Positions 24,163 through 31,863 of a stretch of DNA of 64,000 bases are shown in pieces. Location of the stretch: NCBI GenBank assembly GCA_035700225.1, contig DASSOT010000003.1, forward strand, positions 1-64,000, read 5' to 3'. The stretch is from JANWLD01 sp035700225 (GTDB taxonomy: Bacteria > Patescibacteriota > Saccharimonadia > Saccharimonadales > 2-12-FULL-41-12). The notes under the pieces were generated by a model. The model searched no databases, was not told the origin of the DNA, and was given only the letters and a program-made list of their open reading frames with translations. The position numbers and the translations under genes are program-made. The stretch's first letter is position 1, and each line of letters opens with the position of its first letter.

Positions 24163-26214
24163 ATTTGTCGGGGTTACGAGGTTTTGGCTGGCAGAATGGC
24201 CGGCTTTGTAAGCCAGGTGAGCTTTGCGGTGGCGGATTATCAACCTGCCGGAAACCAAAGCCACGATGGCGCCTCCTATGCCGCCAGTGATTATGGCGGC
24301 CAGAGCATATGGCGGATCTTTCCTATCCTTGCCCTCGCGGATTGCCTGTCGGGACTGTTCGATATAGCTGTTGACCAGTCTGTGCGCCGGATAAAGCTTC
24401 TCGACACGCGCGAACTGCATCAGCGCCTTTGAGTATCTGTCATCGTTAAAAAGATTCAGACCGTCCTCCCAGTATTTCTGTGTCGGGCTGTTCGTATCAA
24501 GGGTGATTTCTTTTGAATCCAGCAAGTCGGCGAAGTCTGCTATGTCGCGGATATAGCTTTTGGCCGAATCAGCCTCGTTGTTGCTCTTGAAACGATAAGT
24601 GACCAGCCCGAAAGCTCTGCCCCGGCTGTCTATGGCCGGGCCGCCGCTACTGCCCTCTGAAGCATCCGCATCAGTCTGAAAAAGCAGGGAAGAACTACCG
24701 TTGGCCCTGCGTATGGAGCTGACCGTACCATTCGTGACCGACGGCGATATTACGCTGTTTTCAGTAAGCTGATTGTCGGCATCGGCAGGGAAACCTATCA
24801 GGCTTATCAGCGCATTCTGGGTGATACTTCCGCTGTCGGACAGCTTGATATAGGGGGCGTTCTTTATGTCCGCTTTAAGCAGTGCGACGTCGCTGGCCGA
24901 GAAGCCCGACTTCGTATTCTGTTCGATTACCAGCAGGTCCTTTGGGTTGTAATTGACCGCTATTTTCTCGGCCTTTTTGATAGATTCGCTGTCTTGTCTG
25001 TTTATGAGCGCTTTGGCGTCTGACTGGCCGTTTATGACCAGCGGCGTAGCGCCTAGCGAAACGAAAGTGGCTTCTCTGCGATTATCGAGCCTCAGTTGCT
25101 GGTCGGGCAAATCATATATCTTCGCCAGCAAAGACGCTACGACATCGCTCTTGGCGCTGTCTTCGGCAGAAAGTCCCGCAGTGGCCGTGAATTGGCTCAA
25201 AAGCGCCGGATTGTTCATAAGCTGGCTTACCAATATGTCAGCCGCGTCCAGAACCACGACATGGCCGCTGGTAGCTATATAGCCGTCGCTTGAAACCAAA
25301 AAGCCGGAACCGGCGCCTCCGTCACAGGCGTCCTGGCCGTATTTTTCGCCGTTTATGACCAGAGTGCCGCAGACAAGGTGATAAATCTTTACCACGGCAG
25401 GAGAAACCTTGTTAACATCAAAAGCCTGCTTTCCGGTAGAGTCGGAAAGCACGTCTTTGGAAGAATTGCCAAAGCTCAATGATTCCAGTATCCGCCCGTA
25501 AATCGAAGGGATGTTGCTATCAATGAGATTCTGCAGATATATCCTTACGGGGCGGCCCTCGGAAATGCCGGCCCAGACTATGGCGTAAACCGGCTCGGCA
25601 TCAGCGCTGAACGTCGGCGTTCGCTTATATATTATTTTTTGGAATTTCACCGAGCCTATCTTTTGATAGCTACGGCCTGTTTCTTCGTTCGTAAAATTAC
25701 CATCGTTTTCCGGAGCGTAATAGCTTGCCAGAGCTTCGTAGGTGTCCTTGTATCCGTATCTGCGCATATAGCCGTCAAAAGCACTGCCGTCTTTCTCTGT
25801 GCTTACCTCAAGCTCGCTGAGAGCGTCAGGCCCTTTTACTGATGAGTTTTTCGGCTTGGCGCTTGCTTTTACAAGGGCCTTCGCCTGTTTAAGCGAACGG
25901 CCCGGGACTTTTTGGCCCGATTGCGTTTCTCCGGTAACGGAAAATACTGACGGGTCGTAGCGGAAGAAAAATCCGAGCTTGGAATTTACCGCTCCGCCGG
26001 AAGGCCGGATTATATTGGAGCTCGCCGAGTCGACGGGTACGGTCGTGATATCGGCTTTGCCGAGCATATATCCGGCGAAAAAGACGGACAGGAACATGGC
26101 CGAAAGACCGGCTAAAAACAGACCGATGTGGCGTATCCGATACGGTTTGTGGTGTTTTTTCGGGTGTATAGGCAAAGGAGTTTGCCCGCCGCGGTTTCTG
26201 CCTTTTACATACAT
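24160..26214 (-). CDS. membrane-anchored trypsin-like serine protease with C-terminal membrane helix
   Basis: A 684-residue protein from the ATG at 26214. After a basic N-terminus comes a transmembrane helix (about 28-50), an extracytoplasmic region of about 200 residues with a PsbP-like beginning (LGFFFRYDPSVFSV), and a trypsin/DegP-type protease domain. The triad is visible: TSGHVV (His about 318), SASDVALLK (Asp about 442) and SEGSSGGPA (Ser about 523, where GNSGGP is commoner). No PDZ domain follows; instead there is a helical repeat-like stretch (about 570-620) and a second transmembrane helix near the C-terminus. A probable envelope quality-control or processing protease. Confidence 0.85.
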   Translation of the reverse strand: MYVKGRNRGGQTPLPIHPKKHHKPYRIRHIGLFLAGLSAMFLSVFFAGYMLGKADITTVPVDSASSNIIRPSGGAVNSKLGFFFRYDPSVFSVTGETQSGQKVPGRSLKQAKALVKASAKPKNSSVKGPDALSELEVSTEKDGSAFDGYMRRYGYKDTYEALASYYAPENDGNFTNEETGRSYQKIGSVKFQKIIYKRTPTFSADAEPVYAIVWAGISEGRPVRIYLQNLIDSNIPSIYGRILESLSFGNSSKDVLSDSTGKQAFDVNKVSPAVVKIYHLVCGTLVINGEKYGQDACDGGAGSGFLVSSDGYIATSGHVVVLDAADILVSQLMNNPALLSQFTATAGLSAEDSAKSDVVASLLAKIYDLPDQQLRLDNRREATFVSLGATPLVINGQSDAKALINRQDSESIKKAEKIAVNYNPKDLLVIEQNTKSGFSASDVALLKADIKNAPYIKLSDSGSITQNALISLIGFPADADNQLTENSVISPSVTNGTVSSIRRANGSSSLLFQTDADASEGSSGGPAIDSRGRAFGLVTYRFKSNNEADSAKSYIRDIADFADLLDSKEITLDTNSPTQKYWEDGLNLFNDDRYSKALMQFARVEKLYPAHRLVNSYIEQSRQAIREGKDRKDPPYALAAIITGGIGGAIVALVSGRLIIRHRKAHLAYKAGHSASQNLVTPTN

Positions 26215-26237
26215 GCTTATGCCTACTATAACAGATG

Positions 26238-27008
26238 TCAACGCTTCGGCGGACGGGGTATGAGCACGGAAGTATGTTTCTTATACTCCTGGTATTTTTG
26301 GTCGTTTTCGTATTTTTTCTCGAGGATGGGCACGCCTGAAAACCGCGTTATCAGGTAGGTTATGGCAAAAGTTCCGATAAGCCCCCAGTAATTCCCCGCC
26401 GAGCAAGCCACGATTCCGGCGCCTACCCAGGCGGTAATCTCGCCGAAATAATTCGGGTGCCGGCTATAGCGCCAAAGACCGCTGGTCATAATTCCACCTT
26501 TCTTTTTCCCGCTTCGGATGAAGCGTTGCAGTTGGGCATCAGCTATCGCCTCAAAGACAATCCCCAAACCCCACACAGCCAGACCCAAAAAGGCAACGGG
26601 GCGGTTGAAATCTTCGGCGATTATCGCGCCTATCGATGCCATGCTGATAACCAATATCAGAGCGCCTTGGGCCAGGAAAAGACGGATATAAACGAGCCTG
26701 TTCAGTCTGCGTGCAAATTTTTTACGGTATATGGTGTAGCGTTCGTCTTCTTCTTTGTGCATATTCCTGGCGGTGATGTGCAGAAAAAGCCGTACGCCCC
26801 ACAAGCTCACCAGCGCCAGGCTTAGCAGTGGGATAGGCTGATAATTTCCGAGTATTACCATGGAGATTCCTGCCAGATATACAAACCCCAGCCCCCATGC
26901 GCTATCGACAGAATCGATGCGTTTAAGATATAGGAATCCGAACACATACCATGCGCTCATGTATACCAACATCGTCAGAGCCAGCAGAAGGAACAACCCG
27001 ACCAACAT
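26238..27008 (-). CDS. DUF1295 / steroid 5-alpha-reductase-like membrane enzyme
   Basis: A 256-residue polytopic membrane protein with about six helices. It carries SVDSAWGLGF near the start and GLWRYSRHPNYFGE plus SGVPILEKKY near the end, the signature of DUF1295, related to isoprenylcysteine methyltransferases and steroid/enoyl reductases. The RHPNY motif lies in the nucleotide- or SAM-binding part of this superfamily. Whether it reduces or methylates a lipid substrate cannot be told from sequence. Its ATG overlaps the TGA of the HAD gene upstream, so it is translationally coupled. Confidence 0.85.
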   Translation of the reverse strand: MLVGLFLLLALTMLVYMSAWYVFGFLYLKRIDSVDSAWGLGFVYLAGISMVILGNYQPIPLLSLALVSLWGVRLFLHITARNMHKEEDERYTIYRKKFARRLNRLVYIRLFLAQGALILVISMASIGAIIAEDFNRPVAFLGLAVWGLGIVFEAIADAQLQRFIRSGKKKGGIMTSGLWRYSRHPNYFGEITAWVGAGIVACSAGNYWGLIGTFAITYLITRFSGVPILEKKYENDQKYQEYKKHTSVLIPRPPKR

Positions 27009-27580
27009 CAGTTTGCCTCTATACCCAGTTCGTTCAGTTCCGCTTTGAGGCTGGCGAGATCTTTGTAATGTATAGCCGTTATGCCCAGAGTGCGCGCCGA
27101 GTCGGTATTGTAGGAATTATCGTCTATGAAAACTGTTTCCGCCGGTTCTACGCCCAGCTTTTCAACGGTTAGTTTGAATATTTCCGGGTCCGGTTTGATT
27201 ATTCCGACTTCCGAAGAGATTATATCGACATCAAACAGCCCGGCTATGCCGTGTTCTTCCAATATAGGGCGCAGATAAGCATTGCTGGCATTTGAAAGCA
27301 AGCCTATCTTATAGCTTTTCTTCAGTTCTTTTATCAGATTGACAAGAGATTCATCTATCATCCTGTCATCATAAAAAGCTTCTTTTATTTCCGCCTCGGT
27401 CTGCTTGCTTAAAGCGCTCAGTCTTTGAAAAAATTCCTGCCAGGTTATCAGATTCTTGTCTACCATGTCGGAAAGGTCGGCGAATTCACCCCCGCGCTTG
27501 AAACCATGTTTGTTCAGCCAGCGCTGATACGGATCCGCGTGAATCACGCCGAAAAAGTCAAAGATTACGGCCTTGTACAT
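27008..27580 (-). CDS. HAD-superfamily hydrolase (subfamily IA type)
   Basis: A 190-residue haloacid-dehalogenase-like phosphatase. Motif I is VIFDFFGVI (the nucleophile Asp is present, but the second acidic position is Phe, as in some YihX-like members), motif II is LLSNAS, motif III is the Lys in IKPDPEIF, and motif IV is FIDDNSYN. Substrate unknown. An extended -10 (TGC-TACAAT) lies 6 nt before the ATG, so it appears leaderless. It is coupled to the DUF1295 gene. Confidence 0.87.
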   Translation of the reverse strand: MYKAVIFDFFGVIHADPYQRWLNKHGFKRGGEFADLSDMVDKNLITWQEFFQRLSALSKQTEAEIKEAFYDDRMIDESLVNLIKELKKSYKIGLLSNASNAYLRPILEEHGIAGLFDVDIISSEVGIIKPDPEIFKLTVEKLGVEPAETVFIDDNSYNTDSARTLGITAIHYKDLASLKAELNELGIEAN

Positions 27581-27619
27581 CCCTCAATTGTAGCAACTTG
27601 GTTGCTTGTGAGAGTAAGG

Positions 27620-28552
27620 TTATTTCGTTTTTGCCGTCTGTTTGGCCAAAGCGAGCTTATTAGCATCTTTGGCTATGAGGTATATGGATCCGGTCAAAAC
27701 AAGGGCCCCTATGCCCTGCGTCAGCGTCAGGCCCTGTTCCAGCCAGATGTAACCGACTATCACGGCTGATAGTGGCCAGGCTAGCTCCAGCAGGGCGGCT
27801 CTGGAAGCCAGCACCCGCTTCAAACCGAAATAATAAATCAACAAGGCGACCATACCGGTAGAGAAAGTAATCGCCACCAGATATTTAAACTGGCTGAAGG
27901 TTATAGAGCCAAGCGAAGCCGCACTGCCTGACAAAAATACGAAGCCGAGCGCGAAAAACGGCGTGATGCCGAAGCGCAAGGCCGTGATGTGCAATGTAGA
28001 AGTATCTTTCAGGGCGTATTTGGAAAAAGCCGTCGAGCTACCCCATGCGGCGGCGGCGCCGACAGCATAAAGCGCGGCTATTACCGTCCCGCTACCCGTC
28101 GAAAGATTCACGCTCAAGCTGGGGAACGTTACGAAATATGCGGCCACCAGCGAAATTACGGCCAGCCCCATAAAGCGCCTGCTGAGCGGCTCGCGCAAAA
28201 GCAAAGCGGCGGCCGTGATGGCAAACACCGGGTTCAGTTGTTGTAAAAGCACCACTACGGAGAAATCGATGAAATTTATCCGCCCTAAAGCGGCCGTATA
28301 CAGGATAGTTCCGACTGCGCCGGAGAGAAAAGCTACCCCTGTGATGGCATACCATTGCTTGCGCGTTAACTCCTTGAACGATTTGAAAGATTTCAACGCG
28401 AACGGAGCCAGTATTATCAGCCCGAACAGATGTTCGTAGAACACGATTATCGACGGAGGAAGCGTGTAAAGATGCCTCCGAAGCAACCCGTCCACACTGA
28501 AAAGCAATGCCGCTAAAATCAGAGCGACAGAGCCGAACTTAATATATTTCAT
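27620..28552 (-). CDS. EamA/DMT-superfamily transporter, probable riboflavin importer
   Basis: A 310-residue protein with ten hydrophobic segments in two EamA repeats, the architecture of drug/metabolite transporters. The substrate is suggested by the FMN riboswitch directly upstream: several EamA-type proteins under FMN riboswitches (RibN) import riboflavin. Assignment to riboflavin rests on that regulatory link and on no substrate-site residues I can read. AAGGG precedes the ATG by 5 nt and follows a GTTGC/GCAAC hairpin that may form part of the expression platform. No riboflavin synthesis genes are in the window. Confidence 0.82.
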   Translation of the reverse strand: MKYIKFGSVALILAALLFSVDGLLRRHLYTLPPSIIVFYEHLFGLIILAPFALKSFKSFKELTRKQWYAITGVAFLSGAVGTILYTAALGRINFIDFSVVVLLQQLNPVFAITAAALLLREPLSRRFMGLAVISLVAAYFVTFPSLSVNLSTGSGTVIAALYAVGAAAAWGSSTAFSKYALKDTSTLHITALRFGITPFFALGFVFLSGSAASLGSITFSQFKYLVAITFSTGMVALLIYYFGLKRVLASRAALLELAWPLSAVIVGYIWLEQGLTLTQGIGALVLTGSIYLIAKDANKLALAKQTAKTK

Positions 28553-28555
28553 TTT

Positions 28556-28705
28556 TACCCTTTCTGTTGCCTGCTAGCAACACCCGCTTTTTATAAACGG
28601 GTCCCGACTATACGGTCGGCTCATGATTTTCACATGATCATCCCCTTTGAAGAAAGAGGTCGACGGCTGTTACGTCCGATTGGCGAATTTCACGCCACCC
28701 ACAGG
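28556..28705 (-). promoter_or_regulatory. FMN riboswitch (RFN element)
   Basis: Read on minus, GGCGTGAAATTCGCC leads into AATCGGACGTAACAGCCG, the first conserved half of the FMN aptamer. CATGTGAAAATCATG then precedes AGCCGACCGTATAGTCGGGA, the second half. GGGT (28700-28697) and ACCC (28602-28599) close stem P1. Downstream are an ACCCG/CGGGT and a GTTGC/GCAAC hairpin, then the Shine-Dalgarno sequence of the EamA gene. A promoter (TTGAGC, 17 nt, TAATAT) lies just upstream. Confidence 0.93.
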
Positions 28706-28773
28706 AAATTAAATTTTATTGCACGATATATATTACACCAACACATCAGGGCGCTCAAACACAAATTGAAAGC

Positions 28774-29136
28774 TTACCAGACGCCGACAAGATGCGTCGC
28801 AACAAGAGCCAACGCTACTACAAGGATACCGCCGGTCTGTATGAAGGGCTCGTGGCCCAGCTCAGGCAGTTCGCCTCTGCGTATGGCCTTGTCGGCCGCT
28901 TTGAAGCGTATATAGCCCACTACGGCCATAAATGCACCGAGCATGACTACTGCGGTACCGAAGATGTTCTGGGTGGCGGCGTCTTCTCCGGCAAGCTGGA
29001 TGAGCGCTATGCCTCCGGCCAGCACGGCCAAAGCTGTGCGCACCCAAGCCAGGAGCGTGCGCTCGTTGGCCAGCAGGAACCGGGCATCCACGTCCAGTTC
29101 ATCCTTCTTTGGATTTTTCTTCTTAGTTTTAACCAT
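28774..29136 (-). CDS. DUF202 (YidH-like) membrane protein
   Basis: A 120-residue protein. A basic cytoplasmic N-terminus is followed by DARFLLANERTLLAWVRTALAVLAGG, the DUF202 signature, and then three transmembrane helices. Function unknown across the family. TTGACT and TACCCT form a likely promoter whose start site lies within a few nucleotides of the ATG at 29136. Confidence 0.87.
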   Translation of the reverse strand: MVKTKKKNPKKDELDVDARFLLANERTLLAWVRTALAVLAGGIALIQLAGEDAATQNIFGTAVVMLGAFMAVVGYIRFKAADKAIRRGELPELGHEPFIQTGGILVVALALVATHLVGVW

Positions 29137-29425
29137 CTAGGTACTTATAGGGTAAGGTATTTCTCTCTCGGCAGTCAAGCTTATCTATAGAGCATTATGC
29201 CGAATACGACCAGAGTGCGACTATAACCCAGAGAGCCAAAGCATATCTACCATGCTGAATCCAGCTTGAAGACTGAAATCAGCATGGTATACCAAGGCAG
29301 GATTCGGTCACGTTCCGCGACCCCGAAACTTCATCTTTGAAAACAAGTTTTCAAGAGAAGATTTCCTTGCGAAATGCCCCCGGCATTTCTCACCTGTGAC
29401 CCTCGCAGGTTCGAGCCATGAGATT
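29137..29425 (-). other. non-coding stretch with large hairpins between DUF202 gene and tRNA-Arg
   Basis: About 290 nt without a credible gene. It holds a perfect 11-bp inverted repeat TACCATGCTGA/TCAGCATGGTA (29248-29258 with 29279-29289, 20-nt loop). Near 29290-29310 (minus) is a CGAATCCTG...TATACCA segment resembling the 3' end of the neighbouring tRNA-Arg, and near 29403-29416 a CTCGAACCTG segment. It could be a degraded tRNA-linked insertion or an unrecognised RNA. I found no SRP RNA, tmRNA or RNase P signature. Confidence 0.4.
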
Positions 29426-29460
29426 CCATGACAAAACCCGGCAAAAACCGGGCCATGTCA
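29426..29460 (-). terminator. terminator-like hairpin after tRNA-Arg
   Basis: On minus, TGACATGGCCCGG-TTTTT-GCCGGGTTTTGTCATGG folds into a CCCGG/CCGGG stem extended by TGACA/TGTCA. It starts immediately after the tRNA CCA. Confidence 0.65.
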
Positions 29461-29537
29461 TGGTACACCCGACAGGATTCGAACCTGTGACCTCCGGCTC
29501 CGCAAGCCGACGTTCTATCCAGCTGAACTACGGGTGC
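29461..29537 (-). tRNA. tRNA-Arg(GCG)
   Basis: A 77-nt tRNA. Acceptor GCACCCG pairs with CGGGTGT, the D-arm is GTTC...GAAC, the anticodon arm is TCGGC-TTGCGGA-GCCGG (anticodon GCG), the T-arm is ACAGG-TTCGAAT-CCTGT, and CCA is encoded. Most bacteria read CGC with an ACG anticodon edited to ICG; here G34 is encoded directly. Confidence 0.93.
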
Positions 29538-29584
29538 GCAAATATACGCGTAACAGAGGTTATTTTACAGGTATAGTTGAAAAA

Positions 29585-30127
29585 TTAAAAGTTAAGTTTG
29601 CGCGCCAGCTTGTCAACGGTGCGCTCCGTATGTTCGCTGTGTGGCAGATGGTCGGAAAGGAAACTGACGATTGCCGCCTCCTGGTCGGGCGGAAAGTATA
29701 GTGAAAGTTCCGGCATAAAACGTTTCAAAGGCATGAAGTTGATACTCCTTATACCGTCTTCCTGGGCAAGGCCGAAGGAGCGGAAAAGATTGTAAGGATA
29801 AAACTTTTTGTCTATCGTTATGCCCTCGTCGTTGATTTCAAAGGTCAGTTGATGTGGTTTTCTGCCCGCCAAAATCAAAAAGATTATACCGGCCATAGCT
29901 ATCGCCACGACAGAGATAATATCTTTGGTAAGCAAATACACGAGCACGCTCAGTACGACTATCCCCAAGAAGAAGACTGTGTACCAGCCGCTACTTTTAT
30001 GGCGATGAACGAATTCCGAAGCCGTCCAGGTTATCGGCTTTTTATTTTTGGGCTGTTCGGGTTTTGGATTGGCGGCAGGTTCTTCAGGCTTGTATGCCCA
30101 TGTTGCTTTTTCATCTTGTGGAGGCAT
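29585..30127 (-). CDS. two-helix membrane protein of unknown function
   Basis: A 180-residue protein from the ATG at 30127. It has a proline-rich polar N-terminus (about 1-45), two adjacent transmembrane helices (about 50-90) and a C-terminal cytoplasmic domain of about 90 residues with strand-rich text (LTFEINDEGITIDKKFYPYNLFRSF) that resembles a PH-like fold. The start is chosen because TACAAT lies 6 nt upstream; a longer frame begins at 30178. No named family was recognised. Confidence 0.7.
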   Translation of the reverse strand: MPPQDEKATWAYKPEEPAANPKPEQPKNKKPITWTASEFVHRHKSSGWYTVFFLGIVVLSVLVYLLTKDIISVVAIAMAGIIFLILAGRKPHQLTFEINDEGITIDKKFYPYNLFRSFGLAQEDGIRSINFMPLKRFMPELSLYFPPDQEAAIVSFLSDHLPHSEHTERTVDKLARKLNF

Positions 30128-30228
30128 AAGCACATTGTATCCAAATATCCGTTCTTCTACCAGCTTGGCGAGTGACAACCGAGGTTAATATTGATATACT
30201 TTACATCTGTTAAAATAGACAACGATAC

Positions 30229-30321
30229 GGAGAGGTACCCAAGTGGCTGAAGGGGACGGTTTGCTAAATCGTTAGGGGGGCGCAAGCTCCCGCGAGGGTT
30301 CGAATCCCTCTCTCTCCGCCA
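30229..30321 (+). tRNA. tRNA-Ser(GCT)
   Basis: A 93-nt serine tRNA. Acceptor GGAGAGG/TCTCTCC, anticodon loop TTGCTAA (anticodon GCT, reads AGC/AGU), a long variable arm (GGGGGGCGCAAGCTCCC region), T-arm GGTTCGAATCC and encoded CCA. A TAAAAT box lies 12 nt upstream. Confidence 0.95.
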
Positions 30322-30329
30322 TGGAAAGT

Positions 30330-30354
30330 GCCGGGCTCTCATGCCCGGCGGTTT
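30330..30354 (+). terminator. terminator of tRNA-Ser(GCT)
   Basis: GCCGGGC-TCTCAT-GCCCGGC (30330-30349) followed by GGTTTT. It sits 8 nt past the tRNA CCA. Beyond it (about 30427-30443) is a GAATCC...CCGCC segment resembling the tRNA-Ser 3' end. Confidence 0.75.
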
Positions 30355-30447
30355 TCATGACATAGGGTTTGAACAGAAACATGGCCGGGCGACTGCCCAG
30401 GGTTTGTTTCTGGCCAGACGAAAGAGAATCCTTCTATCCGCCGATTT

Positions 30448-30476
30448 TTGACAAAAATTTTTTTATCTCCTAAGAT
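30448..30476 (+). promoter_or_regulatory. promoter of the Met leader peptide and PLP enzyme
   Basis: TTGACA (30448-30453), a 17-nt spacer and TAAGAT (30471-30476). Transcription would start only a nucleotide or two before the leader-peptide ATG at 30485. Confidence 0.85.
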
Positions 30477-30484
30477 TACACCTG

Positions 30485-30547
30485 ATGATTATATTTGAAA
30501 GCCAGCCGATGATGATGCCTATGTTACGCCCTAGGCCGGTTCAATAA
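30485..30547 (+). CDS. methionine-rich leader peptide
   Basis: A 20-codon frame just after the promoter whose centre reads MMMPM (Met codons at 30509-30517 and 30521-30523), ending in TAA at 30545. Its last codons overlap the 5' arm of the antiterminator at 30529-30540. By analogy with amino-acid biosynthetic attenuators, a ribosome paused at the Met codons for lack of Met-tRNA would leave that arm free. It has almost no 5' leader, so translation would start at or near the mRNA end. Confidence 0.75.
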   Translation: MIIFESQPMMMPMLRPRPVQ

Positions 30548-30591
30548 TTGCTATAAACTAAAAACTTTACCGGCCTAGGGCCGGTTTTTTT
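30529..30591 (+). promoter_or_regulatory. antiterminator/terminator attenuator
   Basis: CCCTAGGCCGGT (30529-30540) can pair over 12 bp with ACCGGCCTAGGG (30569-30580). The same downstream arm can instead form ACCGGCC-TAG-GGCCGGT (30569-30585) followed by seven T residues, an intrinsic terminator. The two structures exclude each other. A ribosome at the leader stop codon would cover the first arm and favour the terminator; one paused at the Met codons would favour readthrough into the PLP enzyme. Confidence 0.82.
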
Positions 30592-30624
30592 ATATTCAAT
30601 ACTAATAGAGAAGAAAGCAAAGGT

Positions 30625-31857
30625 ATGACATCAAATAATTCGGCTCAAACACAGGGTTCTTTGGGGCCTGCTTCATTTGAGGTCGCCCCAGGCCGCCTGG
30701 AAACGATTGAAGAACTCGATGCCTCTTGGAAAGAAAAAAATTTATCTAATCCAACTGCGGGCGGGATATATCTTAGGGATGTGGACCCTAATGTTGTCGC
30801 TGTTGAGCGGCAACTCTCCGGTGTAACAATTCCCTATCAGCGTCTTGTCGTAGCTCTTACTTCGGGAGAAGCGGCAGTAGATACAGCCATAGGTTCATCA
30901 TTGTCTCTGTCAGGAAAGAACAAAAACGGAGCACCGCTTCTTGCCTGTGCGGAGGAGGTATATCCGCCTACCGCAAAAATGGTTGAGGATTATAAAAACA
31001 TGGGAGTGAAAACAATCAAATTCAATAGCGGCGATCCTGATAGCACAAACCGCGTTATGGACACCGCGCCCGATGTAGTGTTCCTGGAAACTGTTTCAAA
31101 TACGCCGGAAATGCCCGTAGCAAATGTTTTTAGATGGCTTGATTGGAACCGTGCCGGAGGGAATGAAACCACATTGCTTTTTGACCACACCTTGCTAAAG
31201 AAAACTGGTTTTGATTTTGCCCCCGTACTTAGGCCTGATGATAATGTGCTGGTTGCTGAAAGCATCAGCAAGGCCGAACTCCTAAATGGCGTTGCGGGAG
31301 TAGGCGGCGTGATATACGGAGGTAATGAGGCTCTCATAAGCGAGGTCAGGCGGTACCGGACAAATCACGGGCCGGTTATAACCAGCGCCGGGGCGGAAGT
31401 TTTTTCAAAAATTTTGGAAGTGTCGTTGCCTGGATTTCATAAAAGAAACAAAAAACTTTTTGAAAATACCGGCAAAATAGCACTCGCTTTTCATGAAGCA
31501 AAAGAAGAGTTAGGAGAAGAAGCTGATTTCGACATATCCTATCCTACCCTTCCAAACCACCCCAACCATGATTATGCCAGGAGACATCTACATAACGGAG
31601 TTTCTCCTGTTGCATTTGTCTCCAGCCAAGACACGGCCGAAGGGGCTGGCAGGGGATTGCTGGAAAGGATAACTTCCCATCCGAGTATCAAGGACCAAAT
31701 TCGTAAAGGGCGGGGGTTTTTTGGACAGAGTTTCGGGTTTTCTGAAGCTACCTTCTTCTATCGTCCGGGGTTTTCCTTTGCACGGTTCTCCGGAGGATAC
31801 GATATGGATGCGGATGAATTCAGCGGTGCTATCAAGGAAGCGGCCATCGATATATGA
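30625..31857 (+). CDS. divergent PLP-dependent enzyme of the Cys/Met metabolism family
   Basis: A 410-residue fold-type I PLP enzyme. VVALTSGEAAVDTAIGSSL resembles the PLP-phosphate loop, VFLETVSNTPEMPV matches the VE(T)xSNP region of cystathionine gamma-synthase relatives, LLFDHTLL holds the PLP-ring aspartate, and AESISKAELLNGVAGVGGVIYG holds the PLP lysine in a motif like SxTKY...GG. The sequence is far from characterised members, so cystathionine synthase, lyase or sulfhydrylase activity cannot be chosen on motifs alone. The Met-rich leader upstream argues for a methionine- or sulfur-linked role. It is convergent with the thiamine operon. Confidence 0.75.
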   Translation: MTSNNSAQTQGSLGPASFEVAPGRLETIEELDASWKEKNLSNPTAGGIYLRDVDPNVVAVERQLSGVTIPYQRLVVALTSGEAAVDTAIGSSLSLSGKNKNGAPLLACAEEVYPPTAKMVEDYKNMGVKTIKFNSGDPDSTNRVMDTAPDVVFLETVSNTPEMPVANVFRWLDWNRAGGNETTLLFDHTLLKKTGFDFAPVLRPDDNVLVAESISKAELLNGVAGVGGVIYGGNEALISEVRRYRTNHGPVITSAGAEVFSKILEVSLPGFHKRNKKLFENTGKIALAFHEAKEELGEEADFDISYPTLPNHPNHDYARRHLHNGVSPVAFVSSQDTAEGAGRGLLERITSHPSIKDQIRKGRGFFGQSFGFSEATFFYRPGFSFARFSGGYDMDADEFSGAIKEAAIDI

Positions 31858-31863
31858 GCAATG

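Noticed and set aside
29137..29460. SRP RNA, tmRNA or RNase P RNA between the DUF202 gene and tRNA-Arg
   Set aside because: The conserved cores of these RNAs could not be found on either strand; only hairpins and tRNA-like pieces are present.
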